A DNA stretch of 64,000 bases from Endozoicomonas sp. OPT23 (GCF_009653635.1 NZ_PPFD01000001.1:373410-437409); one strand, 5' to 3'. Numbered from the stretch's first letter, positions 1 to 10,073 are shown. Notes: generated from the letters alone by a model not told the origin. Made by a program: numbers and translations.

Positions 1-5
1 AAACT

Positions 6-920
6 TCAGAAAAAAAATCTGTAAAGAAAACCAGCCATTACCGCCATACTCAGAATTACAGCCAGAAAAGCCACAATCATCTGATTCCTGAAAATAGATT
101 TCAACAGAATAACTTCTGTCAGGCTTGCGCCGGCGCTGCCAATAATCAGTGCCATTACTGCTCCCAGTCCCATGCCTTTTGCCGCCAGAGCTGAACTCAG
201 AGGAATAACGGCTTCAGCACGGATATACAACGGAATACCAATAACTGCAGCAAAAGGAATGGCCAGAGGATTGCTGCCACTGGCGACACTGGCCACCCAT
301 TCGGTTGGCATAAAACCATAAATCAGAGAGCCAATGGCAATACCCAGCATCAGGTACGGCAGAACGCCTTTGAAGTCTTTCCATGTAGACTTCCAAACCT
401 TTAACCAGCGACTGTCTTCAACCTTCTTCTGAGCGCAGGAAGAGCCACAACCTTTCTTTTCGGGTTCTTCATAGGCTTCTTTTTTAACGAATTTCTCAAA
501 GCCCAGTTTTTCCAGAGCAATACCGGCGATAACTGAAACACCCATGGCTACTACAAAGTAGAAGGCGGCAACCTTTAAGCCGAAGGTAACAACAAACAGG
601 CCAATAATAATTGGGTTAAGCAAAGGGCTGGCAAACAGAAAGACCATCATGGTGCCAAAGCCTGCTCTGGCTCTTAACAATCCTTTCAGAAAAGGAATTG
701 TAGAGCAGGAACAGAAGGGTGTTATTGCACCCAGCAGTCCGGCAATAAAATAGCCTTTGCCGTTCTTGTCACTGAGAATCTGTTGAATCTTCTTGGGTGG
801 AATAACGGTTTGCAACAGGCCAACTATATAACTGATCACCAGAAACAGTAGAGTCAGTTCGGTGGCCAGAAAGAGAAACATTTCTATGGTTTCTCGAATC
901 ATTTCAGGAGTGATATTCAT
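6..920 (-). CDS. ArsP/YraQ-type membrane permease (DUF318 family)
   Basis: A 304-residue polytopic inner-membrane protein with about eight hydrophobic segments. The motif TPFCSCSTIPF (Cys70 and Cys72) near the end of the second or third helix is the hallmark of the DUF318/ArsP permease family, which includes the organoarsenical exporter ArsP. A cytoplasmic loop near residues 155-165 has further cysteines (GCGSSC), as expected for a thiophilic metal or metalloid substrate. A divergent ArsR-type regulator starts 110 bp away, and inverted repeats lie between the two, so the permease is probably derepressed by that regulator's ligand. The substrate (trivalent arsenical or another soft metal) is inferred from context and not shown by the sequence. 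Confidence 0.85.
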   Translation of the reverse strand: MNITPEMIRETIEMFLFLATELTLLFLVISYIVGLLQTVIPPKKIQQILSDKNGKGYFIAGLLGAITPFCSCSTIPFLKGLLRARAGFGTMMVFLFASPLLNPIIIGLFVVTFGLKVAAFYFVVAMGVSVIAGIALEKLGFEKFVKKEAYEEPEKKGCGSSCAQKKVEDSRWLKVWKSTWKDFKGVLPYLMLGIAIGSLIYGFMPTEWVASVASGSNPLAIPFAAVIGIPLYIRAEAVIPLSSALAAKGMGLGAVMALIIGSAGASLTEVILLKSIFRNQMIVAFLAVILSMAVMAGFLYRFFF

Positions 921-930
921 AACAGGTTGA

Positions 931-964
931 AAACTATATTTCTGGAATTGTCGAAATATAGTTT
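931..964. promoter_or_regulatory. inverted repeat, probable ArsR operator overlapping the permease 5' region
   Basis: A perfect 12-bp inverted repeat, AAACTATATTTC (931-942) and GAAATATAGTTT (953-964), is separated by 10 nt. It ends 11 bp upstream of the permease start codon. A related sequence, TCGAAATATTGTTTTT, recurs at 1001-1016, so the same protein probably binds twice in this divergent region. Confidence 0.65.
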
Positions 965-987
965 TTAGGTGCTTGGGTTGTCAATTT

Positions 988-1007
988 ATTTCGATTAAAA
1001 TCGAAAT
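988..1007. promoter_or_regulatory. second inverted repeat, probable ArsR operator
   Basis: ATTTCGAT (988-995) and ATCGAAAT (1000-1007) form perfect arms around TAAA, 22 bp upstream of the arsR-like start codon. An AT-rich palindrome this close to a regulator start suggests autoregulation. It shares the TCGAAATAT core with the other operator candidate. Confidence 0.6.
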
Positions 1008-1029
1008 ATTGTTTTTGGAAGTGACTGTC

Positions 1030-1365
1030 ATGAATACCGAGACAAGTGTCGAAGCGATCGCTAAAGCCTTAAAAGAGCTGGGACACCCAACCAGGCTGAC
1101 TCTCTACAAACGTCTGGTAAAGGCGGGTCATCAGGGACTAGCAGTCGGGAAAATTCAGGAAGAGCTGGAAATACCGGGCTCTACACTCTCTCACCATATC
1201 AGTAGTCTGGTGTCCGCAGGGCTTCTAAAACAACGGCGTGAAGGCCGTACTCTTTACTGCGTTCCTGATTATGATCAGCTCAATGAAGTGATTACTTTCC
1301 TGCAGGACGAGTGCTGCTCCGATGAAGCCAGTCTTGACGAAAGAAGCGCCGACGAGCAGCTATAG
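1030..1365 (+). CDS. ArsR/SmtB-family metalloregulatory repressor
   Basis: A 111-residue winged-helix protein of the ArsR family: the N-terminal helix has the typical LGHPTRLTLYKRL, and the recognition helix region reads STLSHHISSLVSAGLL followed by the wing REGRTLYCVPD. The start at ATG 1030 was preferred over an upstream in-frame start because it gives normal family length and leaves the operator untranslated. The Escherichia coli type CVC metal site in the DNA-binding helix is missing. Instead there is a vicinal pair Cys95-Cys96 near the C-terminus, plus Cys77. This recalls the Acidithiobacillus ferrooxidans ArsR site (Cys95, Cys96, Cys102, from memory), although residue 102 here is Leu. 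It likely represses itself and the divergent permease. Confidence 0.88.
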   Translation: MNTETSVEAIAKALKELGHPTRLTLYKRLVKAGHQGLAVGKIQEELEIPGSTLSHHISSLVSAGLLKQRREGRTLYCVPDYDQLNEVITFLQDECCSDEASLDERSADEQL

Positions 1366-1428
1366 GAAAAGGAACGGGGTTTCAGTAAACTCTGCCACCC
1401 GTTTTATAGCTTCTACTGTGGGAGAACC

Positions 1429-2391
1429 ATGACCAACAACCCGAATGAGCAGGATAGGCAGCCTTTGCCCACAGCTATTTTTCTGATGGGGCCGACTGCA
1501 TCGGGTAAAACCGATCTGGCCATTGCTCTGACAGAACATCTGCCCTGCGAGTTGATCAGTGTCGATTCGGCGCTGGTGTATCGGGACATGGACATAGGTA
1601 CTGCCAAGCCAACCGTGGAAGAACTGGCCAAAGCACCACACCGGCTGATTAATATCAAGGATCCGTCAGAGCCTTATTCAGCCGCAGACTTTCGGGAAGA
1701 CGCTCTGAGAGAGATGGCCGAAATTTCCAGTCGAGGCAAAATACCTGTGCTGGTGGGCGGCACCATGCTCTATTTCAAAGCGCTTCGGGATGGTCTGGCA
1801 GAATTGCCTGCGGCGGACCAGTCGATCAGAGATAGACTGCTGAAAGATGCAGAAGAACTTGGCTGGGAAAAGCTCCATGAGAAGCTTCAGCAAGTCGATC
1901 CTGTTGCTGCATTGCGTATTAAACCTACCGACACTCAAAGACTTCAGCGTGCTCTTGAGGTCTATGAATCGACAGGCCGGCCGCTGTCTGACTGGCACGC
2001 AGAGCAGAAGCAGCAGCAACTCCCGTACAATGTCGTAAACCTTGCCATCGCACCGCAGGATCGTTCTGTGCTGCACAAGCGCATAGCTATTCGTTACGAA
2101 CGTATGATGGAACAGGGCTTTATCGATGAAGTGAAGGCACTGCGTGAAAGAGGTGATCTTGATACGTCTCTGCCTGCAGTAAGAGCCGTTGGCTATCGTC
2201 AGGTCTGGAGTTATCTGGACGGTGAAATGGATTACCCGACCATGGTCGAGAAAGGCATTATCGCTACCCGACAGCTGGCAAAAAGGCAGTTAACCTGGCT
2301 GAGAAGCTGGCCGGATGTAAACTGGCTGGACAGTTTATCTGTAAATCTTGTGGAAGATGCCTTGAAAGTCATCAGGGCTAACCCTATATAA
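1429..2391 (+). CDS. miaA: tRNA dimethylallyltransferase MiaA
   Basis: MiaA transfers a dimethylallyl group to N6 of adenosine 37 in tRNAs reading UNN codons. The 320-residue protein has the N-terminal P-loop GPTASGKT, the substrate-binding segment [16 protein letters not shown], and [10 protein letters not shown], all typical of the family, and is of full length. ATG 1429 is preceded by a GGGAGAA ribosome-binding site. It lies upstream of hfq as in most gammaproteobacteria, but the usual upstream partner mutL is replaced here by the ArsR and permease genes. Confidence 0.97.
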   Translation: MTNNPNEQDRQPLPTAIFLMGPTASGKTDLAIALTEHLPCELISVDSALVYRDMDIGTAKPTVEELAKAPHRLINIKDPSEPYSAADFREDALREMAEISSRGKIPVLVGGTMLYFKALRDGLAELPAADQSIRDRLLKDAEELGWEKLHEKLQQVDPVAALRIKPTDTQRLQRALEVYESTGRPLSDWHAEQKQQQLPYNVVNLAIAPQDRSVLHKRIAIRYERMMEQGFIDEVKALRERGDLDTSLPAVRAVGYRQVWSYLDGEMDYPTMVEKGIIATRQLAKRQLTWLRSWPDVNWLDSLSVNLVEDALKVIRANPI

Positions 2392-2823
2392 TAGGCATTG
2401 TTCTTAATAGAATAACTATCTGGATAAGTGTATTCATATGCCTGAATGTTTTTCTCGTCAAAAGCGAAAAAACAGCATCTGAATTCATGTATCCGGTTGC
2501 ATTTCCAAGCGTATTGTCTGAGATGGGCTCTGAACGAAGAGACGGCATTCAAACTCGGTTCTTGTTCTCGGACGAAAAGGTAAATGCTGGTACGTAAGAA
2601 CCTGCAATAGTTTCTGCAGGTCTGACACGAGTAGCTAGTATTACCTATTGATGGCAGTGCGGGGCATCGCTTACTGTTGCCGAGCTAAATTTCTGGGCTG
2701 TACACAGATTGAACAATCAGGTACTGGCGCTGCCGGTAAAACGAATAGCCCATATAATGGTTAGTAAAATAACTCACGAATTTACGGCTATTCCAAACCC
2801 GAGAATTAATAAGGAGTACAGAA
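2392..2823. other. miaA-hfq intergenic region, 432 bp
   Basis: No convincing gene was found. The stretch is long for this normally compact junction. It contains a short inverted repeat, CCTGCA and TGCAGG, near 2610-2630, an imperfect hairpin near 2449-2475 that could end the miaA transcript, and a perfect TATAAT hexamer at 2753-2758 that may be the hfq promoter. Whether a small RNA is encoded here cannot be judged from sequence alone. Confidence 0.5.
2753..2758 (+). promoter_or_regulatory. candidate -10 box of an hfq promoter
   Basis: TATAAT lies 65 bp upstream of the hfq start codon. No good -35 hexamer stands 16-18 bp upstream, so the promoter would be weak or activator-dependent. The hfq ribosome-binding site AAGGAG follows at about 2811. 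Confidence 0.4.
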
Positions 2824-3075
2824 ATGTCAAAAGGGCATTCTCTACAAGACCCTTACCTTAATGTGCTGCGTAAAGAGCGCGTGCCTGTTTCCATTTACCT
2901 GGTTAACGGCATCAAGCTTCAGGGGCAGATCGAATCTTTTGATCAGTTCGTGATCCTTCTCAAAAACACAGTCAGCCAGATGGTATACAAACACGCTGTT
3001 TCTACAGTGGTTCCAAGCCGTCCGGTGCGCCTGCCTATGCAGGGACAGGAAGGTGAGCACGAAGAGCAGGAGTGA
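2824..3075 (+). CDS. hfq: RNA chaperone Hfq
   Basis: Hfq forms a hexameric ring that pairs small RNAs with mRNAs. The 83-residue protein has the complete Sm fold: [20 protein letters not shown] with the Sm1 signature ([19 protein letters not shown]) and Sm2 with the [10 protein letters not shown] motif. The distal-face, proximal-face and rim residues (Gln8, Tyr25, Lys56-His57 by family numbering) look intact. The acidic C-terminal tail is short, as in Pseudomonas. A strong hairpin terminator follows, so hfq may be transcribed apart from hflX. Confidence 0.98.
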   Translation: MSKGHSLQDPYLNVLRKERVPVSIYLVNGIKLQGQIESFDQFVILLKNTVSQMVYKHAVSTVVPSRPVRLPMQGQEGEHEEQE

Positions 3076-3098
3076 TTTTTCTCCTCTGCTTGGAATAA

Positions 3099-3125
3099 CT
3101 AAAAGGCGCATATTGCGCCTTTTAG
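3099..3125 (+). terminator. hairpin terminator after hfq
   Basis: CTAAAAGGCGCA and TGCGCCTTTTAG form a perfect 12-bp stem around TAT. The stem itself carries the run of U on its 3' side. It lies 24 bp after the hfq stop codon, in the gap before hflX. Confidence 0.8.
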
Positions 3126-3293
3126 CGTTTCTGTTGCCTTGAAAAATAAAAAAGTATTCAGCAGTACCCTTTTGATAACATCTTAAGACAGTCCTTTTAA
3201 GGCAATCTCCTAAAACAGTCCCTTAAAAGGTGCAACTTCAGGGTAAACCATTACAATGGCGGCACTCTCTTAAAAAACGATTCGGAGTTTTTA

Positions 3294-4583
3294 TTGTTTT
3301 TTGATCGCCACGAAGGGGGCGAAACAGCCATCCTCGTTCACCCGGAATTATCCGACGACCGCGAACGGGAAGACCCCCAGGAATTTATGGAGCTGGCTAG
3401 CTCCGCCGGAATTGAATCTCTGGCCTTCATAACTGTTAACACCCGTAACCCTACTCCCCGATACTTTGTTGGTCCCGGCAAGGTTGAAGAAATCCGTCAG
3501 GCGGTTCTCCAGCACGAAGCTGAAGTTGTTCTGTTCAACCACGCACTTTCCCCGAGTCAGGCTCGAAATCTGGAAAAAGAACTGGAATGCAAGGTTGTAG
3601 ATCGTACCGGCCTGATTCTCGATATCTTCGCTCAGCGTGCCCGAACCTTTGAAGGTAAGCTGCAGGTAGAGCTGGCACAGCTGGAATATGTCAGCACTCG
3701 ACTGATTCGCGGCTGGACCCACCTTGAACGACAGAAGGGTGGCATTGGTCTGCGTGGGCCGGGTGAAACCCAGCTTGAAACAGACCGCCGATTGCTTCGT
3801 GCCCGAATTAAGAGCATCACCAAACGTCTGGAGAAGGTTCGTAAGCAGCGAGATCAGGGACGTCGTTCCCGCAAAAGAGCAGAAGTACCTCAAGTTGCTC
3901 TGGTGGGTTATACAAATGCCGGCAAGTCTACTTTGTTTAACAGCATGACGGCTTCTGATGTCTACGCTGAAGACCAACTGTTCGCAACGCTCGACCCAAC
4001 TCTAAGACGTCTGGAGCTCGATGACCTGGGGCCAATCATTTTGGCGGATACTGTAGGTTTCATCAGACACCTGCCGCACAAGCTGGTGGAAGCCTTCAGA
4101 GCAACACTGGAAGAAACCCGTCAGGCTGACCTTCTGCTGCATGTTATCGACTCCCATGACCCTGAGCGTCTTGATAACATCAAACAGGTTAACGATGTTC
4201 TGAAAGAGATTAATGCAGACGAAGTGCCTTCTCTGCACATCTATAACAAAATTGATTTGCTGGAAGGCGTTGAACCAAAGATTCAGCGTGATGATGAAGG
4301 CAAGCCGGAAAGAGTCTGGGTTTCCGCTAAAACCGGTGCAGGTCTTGAGCTGATTGAGCAGGCTATTACTGAACTTCTGGGTAACGACATGGTCCAGGGA
4401 CGTCTGTCTCTGACACCGGCTCAGGGTAAGGTTCGTGCACGATTCTTTCAGGCTGGCGCGATTCAGGCCGAAGAGTATTCGGACAAAGGTGAGTTGCTAC
4501 TGGACATTCGTATGCCGCGCGGTGATTATGAACGTATAGCCAAGCAGGAAGGGTTGTCTTCAGGTAATCTGGCTGAGCATTGA
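3294..4583 (+). CDS. hflX: ribosome-associated GTPase HflX
   Basis: HflX is an Obg-superfamily GTPase that binds the 50S subunit and rescues or splits stalled ribosomes, especially under heat stress. The 429 residues contain the N-terminal HflX domain, the glycine-rich GWTHLERQKGGIGLRGPGET segment, and GTPase motifs GYTNAGKST (G1), DTVGF (G3) and NKID (G4). Translation starts at TTG 3294: CGGAG lies 6 nt upstream, and the resulting N-terminus (MFFDRHEGGE) matches the Pseudomonas protein. It is upstream of hflKC in the usual order, but separated from it by 271 bp with possible promoter elements. Confidence 0.97.
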   Translation: MFFDRHEGGETAILVHPELSDDREREDPQEFMELASSAGIESLAFITVNTRNPTPRYFVGPGKVEEIRQAVLQHEAEVVLFNHALSPSQARNLEKELECKVVDRTGLILDIFAQRARTFEGKLQVELAQLEYVSTRLIRGWTHLERQKGGIGLRGPGETQLETDRRLLRARIKSITKRLEKVRKQRDQGRRSRKRAEVPQVALVGYTNAGKSTLFNSMTASDVYAEDQLFATLDPTLRRLELDDLGPIILADTVGFIRHLPHKLVEAFRATLEETRQADLLLHVIDSHDPERLDNIKQVNDVLKEINADEVPSLHIYNKIDLLEGVEPKIQRDDEGKPERVWVSAKTGAGLELIEQAITELLGNDMVQGRLSLTPAQGKVRARFFQAGAIQAEEYSDKGELLLDIRMPRGDYERIAKQEGLSSGNLAEH

Positions 4584-4778
4584 TTCGCTGGTAGCTGACA
4601 GGGTAAGTAAAGCGTAAGAACTTACGGTCAATACTAATATTGGCTTGCACATTCCGCTTAGCAAACTCTACAATCTGGCCTAGAACAGCGTCCCTTCGGT
4701 TGTATCCGATGTGGCACACATAAATCTATCCGGCCACTTTTGGCATGGATGAGTATTGAAAAGTTTGTTGAGCAGTTG

Positions 4779-4806
4779 GAAGTACTAATTAGACATACAG
4801 TACTTC
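4779..4806. promoter_or_regulatory. inverted repeat in the hflX-hflK gap
   Basis: GAAGTACT (4779-4786) and AGTACTTC (4799-4806) are perfect 8-bp arms around 12 nt, 49 bp upstream of hflK. It could be an operator or an mRNA hairpin; it has no U-run, so it is not a classical terminator. The function is unknown. Confidence 0.4.
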
Positions 4807-4854
4807 TACTCTATTGCCGACAGAGAATTCGTTACTGACTCTACGGAGACATAT

Positions 4855-6033
4855 ATGGCCTGGAACGAGCCGGGTGGAAACAATCAGGATCCATGGGGTA
4901 GTGGAAACAATAAGGGCGGCGGTAAGAATCAGGGACCACCTGATCTGGACGAAGCCTTCCGCAAGCTACAGGACAAATTGAACTCCATGTTCGGCGGGCA
5001 GGGCGGCAGCTCTTCCGGTCAGAGCGGCAATACCGGATCTTCTTCCGGTATGTTTGGTGGCATTCTTGTTCTGGCTCTGGTTGCCTACTTCTGGAATGCG
5101 GTTTACACCGTTGATGAAAAAGAACGTGCGGTTATTCTGCGCTTTGGTGAATACGTTCAGACCGTTGAACCGGGTCTGCACATCTACTTCCCACCGATTG
5201 AAACCAAGTATCAGGAAAAGGTGACTGAACTTCGTACCTATAACCTGAGACAGCAAATGCTGACCGAAGATGAGAACATCGTTGAGGTGTCCATGTCTGT
5301 TCAGTACAACATCGGAAACGTTAAGGACTATGTCCTGAACGTAGCCAAGCCTCAGATGAGTCTGGAACAGGCAACACAAAGTGCATTGCGTCACGTTGTG
5401 GGTAGCTCCGAGATGTATCAGGTACTGACACAGGGCCGTGAGGTTATGGGTCAGGAAGTCCGCAAGCGTTTGCAGGACTACCAGAGCAACTACGGAACCG
5501 GTCTGAACATTGGTAAGATCAACATCGAGAGTGCTCAGCCACCAAAAGAAGTTCAGGCTTCCTTTGACGATGTAATCCGTGCCCGCGAGGATGAGCAGCG
5601 CGCCAAGAACAAGGCCGAAGCTTACGCCAATAAGGTGATTCCGGAAGCTCGTGGTCAGGCTCAACGTAGTATCGAAGAAGCCAACGCTTATCACGATGAA
5701 GTGATTGCCAGAGCAGAAGGTGAGGCAGCTCGTTTCTCCAAACTGCTGACCGAGTATAAGCGTGCACCGGAAGTTACCCGTGAGCGTCTCTATCTTGAAA
5801 CCATAGAAGAAGTTCTGGGCAGCACCAGCAAGGTTCTGGTGGATGTTGAAGGTGGCAATAACATGATGTACCTGCCTCTGGACCGTCTGGGACAGGGTAA
5901 ATCAGCGATGCCAGCCAGACAGGCTGCAGACCTGAGCAGTCAGGAAGTGACCGAGATCAGCAACAGAGTTGCCGAGGAGTTGAACAAGCGAGTGAATAGC
6001 ATCCGCAATAGCAGCGGGAGGATTGGACGATGA
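4855..6033 (+). CDS. hflK: FtsH modulator HflK
   Basis: HflK forms a membrane cage with HflC around the FtsH protease and modulates its action on membrane and regulatory substrates. The 392-residue protein has a Gly/Asn-rich cytoplasmic N-terminus, one transmembrane helix near residues 64-80 (GGILVLALVAYFW), then the SPFH/prohibitin domain starting at VDEKERAVILRFGEY, and a long helical region rich in Ala, Glu and Arg. ACGGAG precedes the ATG. The stop overlaps the hflC start by 4 bp, indicating translational coupling. Confidence 0.97.
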   Translation: MAWNEPGGNNQDPWGSGNNKGGGKNQGPPDLDEAFRKLQDKLNSMFGGQGGSSSGQSGNTGSSSGMFGGILVLALVAYFWNAVYTVDEKERAVILRFGEYVQTVEPGLHIYFPPIETKYQEKVTELRTYNLRQQMLTEDENIVEVSMSVQYNIGNVKDYVLNVAKPQMSLEQATQSALRHVVGSSEMYQVLTQGREVMGQEVRKRLQDYQSNYGTGLNIGKINIESAQPPKEVQASFDDVIRAREDEQRAKNKAEAYANKVIPEARGQAQRSIEEANAYHDEVIARAEGEAARFSKLLTEYKRAPEVTRERLYLETIEEVLGSTSKVLVDVEGGNNMMYLPLDRLGQGKSAMPARQAADLSSQEVTEISNRVAEELNKRVNSIRNSSGRIGR

Positions 6034-6902
6034 GTCAGAAAGGTTTCAGTGCCCTGATCGTTGCTCTTGTTGCTGTCGTTATTGGCTGGGGTAGTCTCTA
6101 CGTCGTCAGTGAACGTGAGCGTGCCGTGCAGCTTCGCTTTGGTGAACTGGTAGGTCCGAACATCGAACCGGGTCTCCATTTCAAATTCCCGTTTGTGGAT
6201 AACATTCGTATTTTTGATGCCCGTCTTCAGCATCTGGAAGTGCCTTCCGAGCGTTTCCTGACTCTGGAGCAGAAAGCGGTTATCGTCGATTCCTACATCA
6301 AGTGGCGGATTGCCGACGTAGCCAGCTTCTATAAGGCTACTGCCGGTGATTTGTACCGTGCCAACACCCTGCTGTCTCAGCGTGCAGAATCCAGACTGCG
6401 TAACAAGGTCGGTGGTTTGACCCTGAACGAAGTGGTTTCTGGTCAGCGTGACAGCATTATGAGCGACATCACCAATGAACTGGATGAAGTGGCTCGTAAG
6501 GAACTGGGTGTAACGGTTGTCGACGTACGAGTTAAGCGTGTTGACCTGCCACCTCAGGTAAGTGACTCCGTATTTGAACGGATGTCCTCTGAGCGTGAGA
6601 AGGAAGCCCAGGAGTTTCGTTCCAAGGGTCAGGAAATGGCTGAAGGTATTCAGGCCAATGCTGACCGTGAACAGCGAATCATTCAGGCGGATGCGTACAA
6701 ACAAGCAGAGATTATTCGAGGTAATGGTGACGCAAAGGCTGCAGAAGTTTATGCCAGTGCTTACAACCGAGACTCTGAGTTCTACGCTTTCCACCGTAGC
6801 CTGCAGGCTTATAAACAGTCATTTAGCGACAGTGGCGATATCATGTTGCTGGAGCCAAATAATGACTTCTTCAAATATCTGAACAAGAAATCTGGCAATT
6901 AA
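6030..6902 (+). CDS. hflC: FtsH modulator HflC
   Basis: Partner of HflK in the periplasm-facing FtsH-HflKC complex. The 290 residues begin with a transmembrane anchor (ALIVALVAVVIGWGSLYVV), followed by the SPFH domain (SERERAVQLRFGEL), the VDSYIKWRI segment, and a coiled helical tail ending at the conserved FFKYLNK. It overlaps hflK by 4 bp (ATGA). Three hairpins follow the gene, which suggests that the hflXKC transcript is trimmed or ended before yjeT. Confidence 0.97.
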   Translation: MSQKGFSALIVALVAVVIGWGSLYVVSERERAVQLRFGELVGPNIEPGLHFKFPFVDNIRIFDARLQHLEVPSERFLTLEQKAVIVDSYIKWRIADVASFYKATAGDLYRANTLLSQRAESRLRNKVGGLTLNEVVSGQRDSIMSDITNELDEVARKELGVTVVDVRVKRVDLPPQVSDSVFERMSSEREKEAQEFRSKGQEMAEGIQANADREQRIIQADAYKQAEIIRGNGDAKAAEVYASAYNRDSEFYAFHRSLQAYKQSFSDSGDIMLLEPNNDFFKYLNKKSGN

Positions 6903-6923
6903 AAAGCAGATATAAGAATTCTT

Positions 6924-6956
6924 CAGTATTTACTCCGCGCAAGCGGGTAAATACTG
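6924..6956 (+). terminator. hairpin after hflC (first of three)
   Basis: CAGTATTTAC and GTAAATACTG pair perfectly, extended by CCGC and GCGG around a GCAA tetraloop, with one bulged T. TTTG follows. It starts 22 bp after the hflC stop codon and is probably an intrinsic terminator or RNA-stabilising hairpin. Confidence 0.65.
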
Positions 6957-7016
6957 TTTGAAAATTGATAGTATCTGAACACAGACTGCTCAAATTCTTT
7001 TCAGTTGTTTGATATT

Positions 7017-7040
7017 TTCCGCCTCCTTATGGAGGCGGAA
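7017..7040 (+). terminator. hairpin after hflC (second of three)
   Basis: TTCCGCCTCC and GGAGGCGGAA make a perfect 10-bp stem with a TTAT loop. The following bases are TTCGTTT, a poor U-run, so it may be a processing or protective hairpin, not a terminator in its own right. Confidence 0.55.
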
Positions 7041-7063
7041 TTCGTTTCAGGGTATGATAGCGC

Positions 7064-7088
7064 AAACCGGGCCTGTCCCGGTTTTTTT
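7064..7088 (+). terminator. intrinsic terminator upstream of yjeT
   Basis: CCGGG and CCCGG arms (extended by A-T pairs) around CCTGT are followed by seven T. This is the most classical of the three hairpins between hflC and yjeT. Confidence 0.75.
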
Positions 7089-7142
7089 GTGACCACTGTG
7101 ATTCAAAAGCAGGGTTGGTAGCATGGCTTGGAGGGCGCAGTT

Positions 7143-7334
7143 TTGGATTTAATGCAACAGCTGGCAATCGCCTTTAGCCTGATGCTGATACTGGAAGGTA
7201 TCATCCCCTTTCTCTATCCGCAGAGATGGAGAAATCTGGTCGCAAAGATGTCGGAAATTAATAACCGACAACTGAGATACGCAGGTCTGGCCAGCATGGT
7301 GCTGGGACTGTTGATTCTCACTGCGCTTACCTGA
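7143..7334 (+). CDS. yjeT: DUF2065 small inner-membrane protein (YjeT-like)
   Basis: A 63-residue protein with two hydrophobic helices (QQLAIAFSLMLILEGIIPFL and YAGLASMVLGLLILTAL) around a basic loop containing the PQRWR motif of DUF2065. Its position between hflC and hisZ-purA is conserved in gammaproteobacteria. TTG 7143 was chosen because GGAGG (7130-7134) lies 8 nt upstream; an earlier in-frame TTG at 7128 overlaps that site, and ATG 7152 is a possible later start. Its function is unknown. Confidence 0.85.
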   Translation: MDLMQQLAIAFSLMLILEGIIPFLYPQRWRNLVAKMSEINNRQLRYAGLASMVLGLLILTALT

Positions 7335-7483
7335 CCTGAGAGGTCTGGAAGCCAAACCCGAGATTAAAAATAAATCTGATTTCATGTCTGAAATGATCAT
7401 GAGCTCAGAACAAAAGTGTCATAAGCTGTACTTTCCGGCTCCATTTGAGCGGGACAGGTAAGAAGACAATAAGAGAGGCTGTT

Positions 7484-8653
7484 ATGACCGTCGCCGATCG
7501 CTGGCTGTTGCCAGACGGAATTGAAGAAATACTGGCTCCCAGTGCTCGCCGGGCAGAAATGCTACGCCGCGAGATGCTGGATCTGTTTGACCGCTGGGGC
7601 TATGAACTGGTGATCCCTCCGCATCTGGAGTTTATGGAATCACTGAGTGCCGGGGTTGGGCATGACCTTGAGCTGCAGACCTTCAAGGTGACGGATCAGC
7701 TGACGGGTAAAACAATGGGACTGCGGGCAGACACAACACCTGCTGTAGCTCGAATTGACGCTCGTACCAGTTCAGAAGGCACAGCGCGTCTCTGTTATGC
7801 GGGCAGTGTCTTTCATACCAAACCGGCATCGCTGGGCGCATCCCGCTCTCCGATTCAGCTGGGTGCAGAGCTTTACGGCCACGCTGGTGTGGAAAGTGAT
7901 ATAGAAGTTATCTCGCTGATGCTGGAGACTTTGAGCAGTGTCGGTATGAATTCTGCCAATCTCGATCTTGGGCATGTGCAGATCTATCGTTCGCTGGTTC
8001 AGTTTGCAGAACTGACCGCAGGACAGGAACAACTGCTGTTTGATGCTTTGCAGAGAAAGGCTGGTTGTGAAGTTCGTGACTTGCTGAACAACTGGCAGGT
8101 TAAAAAGGGAGTGGCCGAGATGTTTATGTCTCTCACTACTCTCTCGGGTAATACAGACATTCTGGATGTCGCCCGTGAAAAACTGGTGTCAGCGCCAGAT
8201 GAAGTGTTTGCAGCGATTGATCAGCTGGAAACCATTGCTGGTGCGATCAAAAGCCAGTACCCGGAAACGAATCTGTATTTCGATCTAGGTGAGCTGCGCG
8301 GTTATAACTATCATACGGGTGTCGTTTTTGCCGCTTACGTTTCAGGGCAGGGACAGGCTATTGCCAAAGGCGGCCGTTACGATGGTATTGGTCAGGTCTT
8401 TGGCCGTGCCAGACCTGCCACAGGTTTCAGTACTGACCTTAAAGTACTACTGGATATGAAACCCGCTGATACAGGTCAGCGGGCTGCTGTTTTTGCGCCT
8501 GTCGATGCAGATGCCACGGTTGTAAGGCAATTGCGTCGAGAGGGTAACCGGGTGGTTTGCCAACTGCCTGACCAGGAGACTGACGCTGCGGGCACTGGTT
8601 GCAAGCGGAAGCTGGTCTGCCATGAAGGGGAATGGACTGTCGTTGACGTCTGA
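7484..8653 (+). CDS. hisZ: ATP phosphoribosyltransferase regulatory subunit HisZ
   Basis: HisZ is a histidyl-tRNA synthetase paralogue that pairs with the short form of HisG to catalyse and control the first step of histidine synthesis. The 389 residues contain class II synthetase-like motifs (ADRWLLPDGIEEILAPSARRAEMLRREMLDLF, motif 2-like LRADTTPAVARI, GLRYDGI-like GGRYDGIG). It has no anticodon-binding domain, as is normal for HisZ. ATG 7484 is preferred over an upstream in-frame start because AGAGAGG precedes it and because the family begins near MTVADRW. It stands between yjeT and purA, the order seen in Pseudomonas. Confidence 0.93.
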   Translation: MTVADRWLLPDGIEEILAPSARRAEMLRREMLDLFDRWGYELVIPPHLEFMESLSAGVGHDLELQTFKVTDQLTGKTMGLRADTTPAVARIDARTSSEGTARLCYAGSVFHTKPASLGASRSPIQLGAELYGHAGVESDIEVISLMLETLSSVGMNSANLDLGHVQIYRSLVQFAELTAGQEQLLFDALQRKAGCEVRDLLNNWQVKKGVAEMFMSLTTLSGNTDILDVAREKLVSAPDEVFAAIDQLETIAGAIKSQYPETNLYFDLGELRGYNYHTGVVFAAYVSGQGQAIAKGGRYDGIGQVFGRARPATGFSTDLKVLLDMKPADTGQRAAVFAPVDADATVVRQLRREGNRVVCQLPDQETDAAGTGCKRKLVCHEGEWTVVDV

Positions 8654-8668
8654 TCCTGATGTGCTTAA

Positions 8669-10024
<1,356 letters not shown>

Positions 10025-10073
10025 TTGGCTTTTCAACTGAGTGACTTTTCAGTTGAGTGACAGCCAATGTGTG

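Noticed and set aside
2232-2552. A 106-residue minus-strand frame at the end of miaA
   Set aside because: It mostly overlaps miaA in antisense, has no motif, and looks like a shadow.
3170-3235. Direct repeats (ACAGTCC with TTTTAAGG or CTTAAAAGG) before hflX
   Set aside because: Short, AT-rich and imperfect; they cannot be distinguished from chance.
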